From UBA1845 sp002338715 (GTDB taxonomy: Bacteria; Planctomycetota; Phycisphaerae; UBA1845): DNA of 64,000 nt. Positions 15,151 to 23,434 of this stretch are shown in pieces. The notes beneath the pieces are model-generated. The model did not search any database. It was not told where the DNA came from and saw nothing but the letters and a program-made list of their open reading frames with translations. The DNA lies in contig DAORAL010000017.1 in the NCBI GenBank assembly GCA_035344155.1, positions 1-64,000 of the forward strand. Reading direction: 5' to 3'. The position numbers and the translations under genes are program-made. The stretch's first letter is position 1, and every line of letters starts with the position of its first letter.

Positions 15151-16560
15151 ATGAGAAATTCGATGTGTCATGCCGTGCGCGCTGATCTTGCGATCGTGTT
15201 TGCGTTGACGGTTTATTCACTGCCAGCCGCGGCGCAACTTCCGCCCGTTCCCGTGCCGGCAGAGAATCCAATCACCGAACCGAAGCGGGTCCTGGGTAAG
15301 ATGCTGTTCTGGGATGAACAGTTGTCCAGCGACAACACGATTGCATGCGGTACGTGTCATCTCCCGACATCCGCCGGCGCTGACCCACGCACCGCGGTCA
15401 ATCCCGGTGTCGACGGTGTCGCCGCAACGCTCGACGATATCTTCGGTTCGTTTGGTGTCGCGCGGGCTGATTCCGATGGTGAATACTATGAAGATGCCGT
15501 CTTCGGATTCGCCCGACAAGTGACGGGCCGATCGGCGCAGATGACGATTGGCAGCCAGTGGGCACCCGATTTGTTCTGGGATGGACGGGCGACGTCGCAG
15601 TTCATCAATCCTGAAACAGGCGCGGTCAGCATCGCGGTCGGTGGCGGTTTGGAAAGCCAAGCCGTGGGACCGATCATGAGCGATGTCGAGATGGCCCACG
15701 AAGATCGCGACTGGTCGGAGGTTTCAACCAAGCTCTCAGCCGCAAAACCAATGGCCCTCGCCGTTCAGAAACCAGCCGACGTTCAGGCTGCGCTGGCAGG
15801 TGTCACGACCTATGGCGATCTTTTCACCGATGCCTTCGGTGACCCGGCGATCACGGCGGAACGCATCGCGTTTGCCATCGCCACGTACGAACGAACGTTG
15901 GTCGCCGACCAGACACCATGGGACGCCTTCGTCGGCGGCAATCCAACCGCGATGACACCGGGACAGGTGCAGGGTTGGAATTTCTTTCGGGCGAGTCAGT
16001 GCGCCATTTGCCACGCACCGCCTTTGTTTACGAACAACACGTTTCGCAATATTGGATTGCGGCCACTCGCCGAGGACACGGGGCGGCAGGGGGTGACGGG
16101 CGTGCCTGCCGATGCCGGCCGATTCAAAGTCCCATCGCTGCGCAACACCGGGTTGAAGTCGACTTACATGCACAACGGACAACTGCAATCGCTGCCGGTC
16201 GTGCTGGATTTCTACCAGGGTGTCAATGGGCAGGTGCAGTTCCCAGCCAACCAGGACCCGCTGATCCCACCGATCAACATTCCGCCGCCGGTCCGTCCCG
16301 CGCTGGTGGATTTCCTGGCCAACGCGTTGACTGATCCGCGCGTGGAAGCCGGCACGTTTCCATTCGATCGGCCAAAGCTGCACTCGGAGCTCCTGGAAGA
16401 GATGTCCGTCCTGACCGATTGCGTCAATGGTCCCGGCGCCCTTCCAGCACCGACGTTTCCAACAACCCAGGGTGAGTGCCTGAGTCGGTTTGATATGGAC
16501 GGCGATTCGGACGTCGACCTGACCGACTACACCGAGTATCAACTCGCCAATTCGCAGTGA
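15151..16560 (+). CDS. MauG/cytochrome c peroxidase-type dihaem protein with dockerin-like tail
   Basis: 469 aa. The ATG at 15151 follows AGGAGAAAATCG and begins a Sec signal peptide ending PAAAQ. Two haem c sites are present, CGTCH near residue 66 and CAICH near residue 285, each in the context typical of the CcpA/MauG family (KMLFWDEQLSSDNTIACGTCH; NFFRASQCAICHAPP, followed by PSLRNTGLKSTYMHNG). It should be a periplasmic dihaem peroxidase or oxidase. The C terminus adds CVNGPG..., then CLSRFDMDGDSDVDLTDYTEYQ, a calcium-loop tail shared with two unrelated proteins in this window. No cytochrome c maturation genes are nearby. Confidence 0.88.
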   Translation: MRNSMCHAVRADLAIVFALTVYSLPAAAQLPPVPVPAENPITEPKRVLGKMLFWDEQLSSDNTIACGTCHLPTSAGADPRTAVNPGVDGVAATLDDIFGSFGVARADSDGEYYEDAVFGFARQVTGRSAQMTIGSQWAPDLFWDGRATSQFINPETGAVSIAVGGGLESQAVGPIMSDVEMAHEDRDWSEVSTKLSAAKPMALAVQKPADVQAALAGVTTYGDLFTDAFGDPAITAERIAFAIATYERTLVADQTPWDAFVGGNPTAMTPGQVQGWNFFRASQCAICHAPPLFTNNTFRNIGLRPLAEDTGRQGVTGVPADAGRFKVPSLRNTGLKSTYMHNGQLQSLPVVLDFYQGVNGQVQFPANQDPLIPPINIPPPVRPALVDFLANALTDPRVEAGTFPFDRPKLHSELLEEMSVLTDCVNGPGALPAPTFPTTQGECLSRFDMDGDSDVDLTDYTEYQLANSQ

Positions 16561-16562
16561 TA

Positions 16563-16582
16563 GGAGACGTAAAAGCGTCTCT
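16563..16582. repeat. Short hairpin after the dihaem protein gene
   Basis: GGAGACG, six bases, CGTCTC directly after the stop codon. There is no T-run, so it is not a standard terminator; it could be a REP half-element or an mRNA-stabilising hairpin. Confidence 0.4.
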
Positions 16583-16753
16583 TGCAGAAGTGCCGGATAG
16601 CGTATGGACACCATTCGAATGACGTGCGGACTGCTTGAATTCTGATTTCAAAGTGAAGGACGCCGGGGCAGTCGGACGATACAACGGCTGGTTGATCAAA
16701 GATCGATCAATCGGTAAAAAAAATATCCCGTATCGTTCAACGGAGAATGGCGA

Positions 16754-17857
16754 ATGGCTGTCAAGCGGATCGGAGTCCTGACGGGTGGAGGCGATTGCCC
16801 AGGTCTGAATGCAGTGATTCGAGCCGTGGTCAAGACGGCGATCAATGATTACGGCTGGGAGGTCATCGGTATCGAGGATGGCTTCCTCGGAATCATCCGC
16901 AATCGCATGCACCCGCTCTCGATGACCGACACGTCGAACATCCTGACGCAGGGTGGAACGATTCTCGGTACCAGCAACAAAGCCGACCCAGCCAACTTCA
17001 ACGTCGGCATCGACGAAGATGGCAAGCCTGTTTTTGAAGACGTCACCCCGCGGTGTATTGAACACATCGCCACCCGCGAACTCGATGTGATCGTCTGCAT
17101 CGGCGGTGATGGGACGATGAGCGGTGCGTCGCATCTGGTGACCACGGGCATCCGCTGCATCGGCGTGCCCAAGACGATTGACAACGACCTGATGCACACC
17201 GAGGTTACCTTCGGTTTCAACACCGCCGTCGAGACGGCCACCGAAGCGCTCGACCGCATTCATACCACCGCGTCCAGTCATCACCGCGTGATGCTGGTTG
17301 AGATGATGGGGCGTAATGCCGGTTGGCTGACCTTACACGCCGGCGCGGCGAGCGGTGCGGACGTGATCCTGCTGCCGGAGATTCCGTACGATCTCGATGT
17401 CGTGTGCGACTATTGCAAGATGCGCAGCAAACGCGGCAAGGCGTTTACAATCATCGCTGTCGCCGAAGGGGCAAAACCGATCGGCGGTGAAGTGGTGATC
17501 GATCAGATCGTGGTTGATTCACCGGACCCGATTCGACTCGGCGGTGTGAGCACGCATCTCGCCCGCCAGATCGAACAGAAGACGCGCCTCGAATGTCGCG
17601 CGACGGTGCTGGGGCATGTGCAGCGCGGCGGTACACCAAGTGCCTACGACCGTGTGCTCGCGACGCAGTTTGGTTTCCACGCGACGGAGTTGATCGCATC
17701 CGAGCAGTTTGATCGATTGGTCGTGATGCAAAAGTCGCGACTGTCGAGCGTGCCCATCACCGAGGTCGCGGATCGCCAGCGCACCGTTGAATTGGACGAT
17801 CCGTTGATTCGCGCATGTCAGGCGATTGGCGTCAGCTTCGGCACCAAAGACCTGTAG
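16754..17857 (+). CDS. pfkA: 6-phosphofructokinase, mixed-type nucleotide site
   Basis: 367 aa. The PFK fold is clear: VLTGGGDCPGLNAVIRAV at the N terminus, IGGDGTMSGA at ~117-125, VPKTIDNDL at ~139-146 with the catalytic Asp in TIDND, EMMGRNAGWL and GHVQRGGTPSAYDR. It phosphorylates fructose 6-phosphate in glycolysis. At the two residues that usually separate donors, the protein has Gly (GGDGT, E. coli 104) but Lys (PKTIDND, E. coli 124). Gly/Gly is normal for ATP enzymes and Asp/Lys for PPi enzymes, so this is the mixed type and the donor is uncertain. It has no operon partner; the 190 bases upstream hold only a small hairpin. Confidence 0.92.
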   Translation: MAVKRIGVLTGGGDCPGLNAVIRAVVKTAINDYGWEVIGIEDGFLGIIRNRMHPLSMTDTSNILTQGGTILGTSNKADPANFNVGIDEDGKPVFEDVTPRCIEHIATRELDVIVCIGGDGTMSGASHLVTTGIRCIGVPKTIDNDLMHTEVTFGFNTAVETATEALDRIHTTASSHHRVMLVEMMGRNAGWLTLHAGAASGADVILLPEIPYDLDVVCDYCKMRSKRGKAFTIIAVAEGAKPIGGEVVIDQIVVDSPDPIRLGGVSTHLARQIEQKTRLECRATVLGHVQRGGTPSAYDRVLATQFGFHATELIASEQFDRLVVMQKSRLSSVPITEVADRQRTVELDDPLIRACQAIGVSFGTKDL

Positions 17858-18270
17858 GCACGCTTACCCTTAAGATTGCGCAAATTACCAATGAACGTGG
17901 GTATCGATGCCGCCAGCGCGATCGCGATGCCCTTGGGCTCCCCTGCGCTGGACAAGCCTAGCCGTCGATGGATTATTTTGCTCTATCTCGTTACTTGACA
18001 GAAACTTACACCTATATGCGAATTGACTGGCCCCGTGGGCGGCGCTAGGATCGAAATGGAGCCGACGGGGATCAATTCAAGGCCCAGGGACCGATTCCAA
18101 ACCGATTAGCGTGGTGTGGATTTCTGTAGACGTAAGCCGCGCCCGGCCTGAATATCGTGTCCATTTGATTTGCCGAAGGCAAAGGCCTTTATGCATTGGG
18201 GGCTGCATGCCGATGCGAAGATATGGCGATGCTGCAAAACGGACTGCGCAGATTTCGGAGGTATTGAGCG
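17858..18270. other. Intergenic region between pfkA and prkA
   Basis: About 410 bases with no credible gene. A TTGACA lies at 17995-18000, but no -10 hexamer sits at a proper distance. The region probably holds the prkA promoter, possibly for an alternative sigma factor. GGAGGTATTGAGCG just before 18271 is the prkA ribosome binding site. Confidence 0.5.
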
Positions 18271-20331
18271 ATGGCGAGCAAGAGTGAACTGATCGACCTT
18301 ATCAATAGCAAGATCGACGTAAAGCGCTTTCACGATCAGCACTGGAAGGGCACCATCTGGGACTACCTCGATCTTGTGGCGAAGAATCCTTCGATCGCCC
18401 GCAACGCCTTCCAACGTTTGTACGACATGATCCTCCACTACGGGACCGAGCGCTACAAGGTCAATCGTGAGGACATGATCCGCTACAACTTCTTCTCCGA
18501 CCCGATCAACAGCGGCGCGGATGGCATCTTCGGTCTCGACAAGACGTTGATGAATCTCGTCGATGTGTTTCGATCGGCTGCTTATGGTTATGGAACGGAG
18601 CGGCGCATTCTCTTGTTGCATGGTCCGGTTGGTTCGTCGAAGAGCACGATTGTGCGTTTGCTGAAGCGCGGGATCGAGCATTACTCGAAACTGGAAGAGG
18701 GGGCGGCGTACACGTTCTCGTGGAAGGTGCCCAATGCCGATGGCGTCGAGCAGATCTGCCCGTGCCCAATGCACGAAGAACCGTTGAAATTGATTCCCGT
18801 TGAAGCGCGTGCGGAAGTGCTCAATCGCATCAACGGCGACCTGCCGGAAAATCGCCGCATTCGCATCGAAGGGCATCTCGATCCGTTCTGCCGACGGATG
18901 TTCGACGACCTTCAAGTCAAGTACGACGGCGACTGGACCAAGGTGATGGACCACGTCGTCGTGCAGCGATTGATCCTCTCGGAAAAGGACCGTCGCGGTA
19001 TCGGGACATTCCAGCCGAAAGACGAAAAGAACCAGGATTCCACCGAACTGACCGGCGACATCAACTACCGCAAGATCGCCGAATATGGCAGCGACAGCGA
19101 TCCGCGGGCGTTCAACTTCGACGGCGAACTGAACGTGGCCAACCGCGGCATCGTCGAATTCATCGAAGTCTTGAAGCTCGACGTCGCGTTTCTTTATGAC
19201 CTGCTGGGTGCGTCCCAGGAGCATTCGATCAAGCCGAAGAAATTCGCCCAGACCGACATCGACGAAGTCATCATCGGGCATACCAACGAGCCGGAATACA
19301 AAAAGCTGCAAGCCAACGAGTTGATGGAGGCGTTCCGCGATCGCACGATTCGCATCGACGTGCCCTACAACATCAAGCTGACCGACGAGATCAAGATTTA
19401 CGACAAGGACTTCAACAAGGACAAGATCCGCGGTGTGCACATCGCGCCGCATACGCTGGAGACGGCGGCGATGTGGGCGGTGCTGACGCGCCTTGAAGAA
19501 CCGAAGAAAGCCGGTCTGAGTCTGATGCAGAAGCTCAAGCTTTACAACGGGCGAACCATTCCGAACTTCACCGAAGATTCGGTGCGGGAACTGCGCGAAG
19601 AAGCCCCGCGCGAAGGCATGCAGGGTATTTCACCGCGATACATTCAAGACAAGATTTCAAACGCGCTGGTGTCGGATCAGGCCCAGGAAGAAAACTGCGT
19701 CAATCCGTTCATGGTGATGAACGAACTTGAAAGCGGCTTGTCGCATCACAGCCTGATCAACGACGAGGAACTCAAGAAGCGCTATCGCGAGCTGTTGGGC
19801 ATGGTCAAGGAAGAGTACGAAGACATCCTCAAGAGCGAAGTGCAGCGGGCGATCAGCGCCGACGAAGACGCGATCAAGCGGTTGTGCTCGAACTACATCG
19901 AAAACGTCCGAGCCTACACCCAGCACGAAAAAGTTCGCAACAAATACACCGGTAAAGATGAGGAGCCGGATGAGCGTCTGATGCGGTCGATCGAAGAAAA
20001 GATCGACATCCCCGAATCGCGCAAGGATGACTTCCGCCAGGAGATCATGAACTACATCGGCGCGTTGTCGCTCGATGGAAAGCGCTTCGAATACCAGACC
20101 AACGCACGCCTGCACAAGGCGTTGGAATTGAAGTTGTTTGAAGACCAGCGCGATACGATCAAGCTCAAGAACGTCGTGTCGGGCGTCGTCGACGACGAAA
20201 CGCAGGCCAAGATCGACGTCGTCAAGCAGCGTCTCATCAAGTACTTCGGATACAACGAAACGAGCGCCACCGACGTGCTCAACTACGTCGCCAGCATTTT
20301 TGCACGCGGCGATGCGGAAGCGAATGAATAG
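18271..20331 (+). CDS. prkA: PrkA serine protein kinase
   Basis: 686 aa, the usual length. The N-terminal AAA-type ATPase domain is marked by the Walker A LLHGPVGSSKSTIVRLL at about 116-130; a Zn-like CPCPMHEEPL follows. The C-terminal third carries the PrkA kinase domain (helical, charged, ending DVLNYVASIFARGDAEANE). PrkA is a cytoplasmic stress- and starvation-related protein kinase or AAA protein. It is the first gene of the widespread prkA-yeaH-spoVR trio, with intergenic gaps of 108 and 29 bases, so all three are likely cotranscribed. The start is fixed by a strong GGAGGT. Confidence 0.95.
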   Translation: MASKSELIDLINSKIDVKRFHDQHWKGTIWDYLDLVAKNPSIARNAFQRLYDMILHYGTERYKVNREDMIRYNFFSDPINSGADGIFGLDKTLMNLVDVFRSAAYGYGTERRILLLHGPVGSSKSTIVRLLKRGIEHYSKLEEGAAYTFSWKVPNADGVEQICPCPMHEEPLKLIPVEARAEVLNRINGDLPENRRIRIEGHLDPFCRRMFDDLQVKYDGDWTKVMDHVVVQRLILSEKDRRGIGTFQPKDEKNQDSTELTGDINYRKIAEYGSDSDPRAFNFDGELNVANRGIVEFIEVLKLDVAFLYDLLGASQEHSIKPKKFAQTDIDEVIIGHTNEPEYKKLQANELMEAFRDRTIRIDVPYNIKLTDEIKIYDKDFNKDKIRGVHIAPHTLETAAMWAVLTRLEEPKKAGLSLMQKLKLYNGRTIPNFTEDSVRELREEAPREGMQGISPRYIQDKISNALVSDQAQEENCVNPFMVMNELESGLSHHSLINDEELKKRYRELLGMVKEEYEDILKSEVQRAISADEDAIKRLCSNYIENVRAYTQHEKVRNKYTGKDEEPDERLMRSIEEKIDIPESRKDDFRQEIMNYIGALSLDGKRFEYQTNARLHKALELKLFEDQRDTIKLKNVVSGVVDDETQAKIDVVKQRLIKYFGYNETSATDVLNYVASIFARGDAEANE

Positions 20332-20439
20332 AAAAATGTCCAACAGGTAAACCGAAGCATCAATCGGTGGAGGGAAAAGCGTCAACAGCCCCACGACGTT
20401 TGCCACGCGCTTGAGGCCAAAGGGAAATGAATCGTCGCC

Positions 20440-21531
20440 ATGAAGATCGCCAAGGACCACCAACGATTTCGCCAGATCGTGAAAGGAAAAATCCGCAAAG
20501 ACTTGCGGAAGTTCCTGTCGCAGGGTGAACTCCTCGGCCGGGAGGGGAAGCGATCGATCAGCATCCCCGTCCGCAACATCGACACGCCCCGATTTCGCTA
20601 CGGTGACAACAGCGATTCCGGTGTGGGCAGCGGCGACGGTCAGCCGGGCGACGAAGTGGGCAGCGGCGAAGGGCTCGGACCCGGCGGCACGCAGCAGGGA
20701 CAACACATCCTCGAAGTCGAAGTTGGTCTGGATGAACTCGCCGACATCCTTGGCGAAGAACTGCAACTGCCCCGCATTCAACCCCGGGGCCGCAAGAACA
20801 TCACCTCCGAACGCGACCGCTACACCGGCATCCGCCAGTCCGGTCCGGAATCGTTGCGACATTTCAAGCGAACGTTTCGACGGGCGCTGCGCCGACAGAT
20901 CATGAGCGGTGTCTACGACCCCTCGCGCCCGCGCATCATTTTCGAACGCGGCGACAAGGTCTATCGAAGTTGGAAAACGGTACTGAGCCCGCAGTCGAAT
21001 GCCGTCATCATCTACATGATGGACGTGTCCGGTTCGATGGGCAGCGAGCAAAAGGAACTCGTGCGGTTGGAGGCGTTCTGGATCGACGCCTGGCTTAGGC
21101 GAAATTATCAGGGCATTGAAAGTCGCTACATCGTGCACGATGTGCGCGCCGGCGAGGTCGACCGCGAGACGTTTTTTCGGCTGCGCGAAGACGGCGGAAC
21201 GCGTATTTCCAGCGCGTTTCGATTGGCCAAGGAACTGCTCGAAACCTCATACGACGCCAATGAGTGGAACGTCTATCTCTTCCACTTCTCCGACGGCGAC
21301 AACAGCAGCGAATCCGACAGCCGCGAATGTTGTCGCATGCTTTCGGAAGATTTATTGCCGCAGATCAACCTCTTTGGTTACTGCCAGGTGGCCAGCGCCT
21401 ATGGCAGCGGTAACTTTATCAACGTTCTGCACGAGCATCTGCCCGACATCGACAATCTGATCACGTCGCGGGTCAACACCAAGGACGACATTTACGACAG
21501 CATCAAGACGTTTTTCATGAGCGGTCAATGA
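20440..21531 (+). CDS. yeaH: DUF444 / YeaH-YhbH family protein
   Basis: 363 aa. The family is shown by the N-terminal DHQRFRQIVKGKIRKDLRKF, a Gly/Asp/Ser-rich linker (GDNSDSGVGSGDGQPGDE), and a von Willebrand A-like C-terminal part with VIIYMMDVSGSMGSEQKELV, whose DxSGS is the MIDAS metal site. In Escherichia coli the equivalent protein works with the kinase YeaG (PrkA) under nitrogen starvation and other stress. It lies between prkA and spoVR. Whether it binds a PrkA substrate is not known. Confidence 0.95.
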   Translation: MKIAKDHQRFRQIVKGKIRKDLRKFLSQGELLGREGKRSISIPVRNIDTPRFRYGDNSDSGVGSGDGQPGDEVGSGEGLGPGGTQQGQHILEVEVGLDELADILGEELQLPRIQPRGRKNITSERDRYTGIRQSGPESLRHFKRTFRRALRRQIMSGVYDPSRPRIIFERGDKVYRSWKTVLSPQSNAVIIYMMDVSGSMGSEQKELVRLEAFWIDAWLRRNYQGIESRYIVHDVRAGEVDRETFFRLREDGGTRISSAFRLAKELLETSYDANEWNVYLFHFSDGDNSSESDSRECCRMLSEDLLPQINLFGYCQVASAYGSGNFINVLHEHLPDIDNLITSRVNTKDDIYDSIKTFFMSGQ

Positions 21532-21560
21532 GCGGGCGATAAAGCGATCGGGCGAAGAAG

Positions 21561-23135
21561 ATGAGACGGGTTCTTCCGAAAATCCTGGCTGACTATGCCG
21601 AATCGATCGCGGAGTATGCGCGGTTGGAGGGGTTGGATTTCTACCCGACGATCTTCGAGATGCTCGAAAGCGACGAGATGAGTCAGGTCGCGGCATATGG
21701 TGGCTTTCCGCAGCGCTATCCGCATTGGCGGTTCGGGATGGAATACGATCGCCTCCGCAAGCAGCACACTTACGGGCTTGGCAAGATTTACGAGATGGTC
21801 ATCAACAATGACCCGTGCTACGCGTACCTGCTGCGCGACAATGCCCTCGTCGATCAGAAAACGGTCATCGCCCACGTCTATGGCCACTGCGATTTCTTCA
21901 AGAACAACCAATGGTTCGCCAAGACCAACCGCCGCATGATGGACGACATGGCCAACCACGCCACCCGCGTCCGAAGGTACATTTCGCGTCACGGTCTCGA
22001 CCCGGTCGAAGAGTTTATCGACACGTGCCTGTCGGTGGAAAATCTGATCGACCCGCACTCGGTCTTCATGCAGCGGCGCGAAAGTCGTTCAGCCACCAAG
22101 GAGCGGGCTCAAAAGCGCGAGCGCGGCGAAAAGGATTCGGCTGACAGCGGAAAGTATCCTGCGAAGTCGTACATGGATCGATACATCAATCCGCCCGCCC
22201 GATCGACCGTCGAGAGCACCGACTTGGATTACGAGACTGGGCGAAAGCACATTTCGATTCCAAGTCATCCCATGCGGGACGTGCTCCTGTTTATTCTTGA
22301 AAACGCACCGTTGAAAGACTGGGAAGCCGACGTCCTTTCGATCGTCCGCAGCGAGGCGTACTACTTTGCGCCACAAGGGCAGACGAAAATCCTCAACGAG
22401 GGTTGGGCCAGTTACTGGCATTCAACCATCATGACCCGCTACTGCCTGCAAGCCGAGGAATTGATCACCTATTGCGATCACCATTCGGGCACGCTCGCGA
22501 CCAGTCCCGGGCGGTTGAATCCATACAAACTCGGCATCGAACTGCTGCGCGACGTCGAAAAGCGCTGGAACACGGGGCGCTACGGTCCCGAATACGATGC
22601 ATGCGACGACATGGAAACGCGTCGAAACTGGGGCAAGGACAAAGCCCCGGCTGGCAGAGTCGTTGGACGGGGTTCACCGGGCCGCGAAAAGATTTACCAG
22701 GTGCGTTCGATCTACAACGATGTCACCTTCCTCGACGAGTTCCTGACGCCCGAATTCGTCGAAGAGCAGAGGCTGTTTCATTATCGCTACGACCCGGCCA
22801 CCGGTCGCATGGTCGTGGTCAATCGCGACTTTGATCGCATTAAGCAGCAAATGTTATTCATGCTGACGAATCATGCTCAGCCGTACATCTACGTGCTCGA
22901 CGGCAACTACCGCAATCGCGGCGAGTTGTACCTGGGGCATCGCCACGGATACATCGACCTGGATATCAAGTACGCCAAAGAAACGCTCAAAGCGCTGTAC
23001 CGCTTGTGGCGTCGACCGGTTCACGTCGAGTCGGTCATCGATGACGACCCCATCCTTTTCAGCTTCGATGGCGAACAATCGACCCAGCAAACCATCGACG
23101 ACGCAACGCCCGCCCCCGCAAATTCCTTTGCATAA
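21561..23135 (+). CDS. spoVR: SpoVR family protein
   Basis: 524 aa. Recognised from FYPTIFEMLESDEMSQVAAYG-type N terminus (FEMLESDEMSQVAAYGGFP), HVYGHCDFFKNNQWF, LNEGWASYWHSTIM with its HxxxH-like histidines, and the C-terminal GELYLGHRHGYIDLDIKYA. SpoVR proteins are needed for spore cortex formation in Bacillus but occur widely in non-sporulating bacteria, usually in this trio; the E. coli member is YcgB. A hydrolase or metal function is suspected from conserved His residues but unproven. The gene is 29 bases after yeaH and ends the trio. Confidence 0.95.
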   Translation: MRRVLPKILADYAESIAEYARLEGLDFYPTIFEMLESDEMSQVAAYGGFPQRYPHWRFGMEYDRLRKQHTYGLGKIYEMVINNDPCYAYLLRDNALVDQKTVIAHVYGHCDFFKNNQWFAKTNRRMMDDMANHATRVRRYISRHGLDPVEEFIDTCLSVENLIDPHSVFMQRRESRSATKERAQKRERGEKDSADSGKYPAKSYMDRYINPPARSTVESTDLDYETGRKHISIPSHPMRDVLLFILENAPLKDWEADVLSIVRSEAYYFAPQGQTKILNEGWASYWHSTIMTRYCLQAEELITYCDHHSGTLATSPGRLNPYKLGIELLRDVEKRWNTGRYGPEYDACDDMETRRNWGKDKAPAGRVVGRGSPGREKIYQVRSIYNDVTFLDEFLTPEFVEEQRLFHYRYDPATGRMVVVNRDFDRIKQQMLFMLTNHAQPYIYVLDGNYRNRGELYLGHRHGYIDLDIKYAKETLKALYRLWRRPVHVESVIDDDPILFSFDGEQSTQQTIDDATPAPANSFA

Positions 23136-23434
23136 GTTGCTTTGTTTGAACGGGGAAACCACCGCCCCATTGAATTGCGGTTGATGTGTCGCAGCCGATT
23201 CAATGATCGTTGAGCACCAGGTCCGAGTCGAATATCCAATCAAATTGAACAATGATCGTTGGGCGCAAAAGCGGAACTCGGCGTGCGATTCGTTGCGCGC
23301 TTTCTATGTGGGTATCGGACACACACGGTGCTGCGACTTTTGCGGCCTCAAAAGACAAATTGTACATATTCGTTGGTCGGGATTCGTTAAATGAAGCAGG
23401 CAGTCTATCGAAGCGCTACATCGGGGCACGACTG

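Noticed and set aside
17995..18023. TTGACA followed by CTATATG as a prkA promoter
   Set aside because: The distance between hexamers is only about 12 bases, and the hexamer at 17 bases is not like TATAAT.
18106..19452. Long minus-strand open frame (448 aa) opposite prkA
   Set aside because: It is antisense to a certain gene, rich in Val/Arg/His/Asp as expected from codon mirror effects, and shows no domain or ribosome binding site.
19657..21138. Long minus-strand open frame (493 aa) opposite prkA and yeaH
   Set aside because: It runs across two well-identified genes on the other strand and has mirror-type composition.
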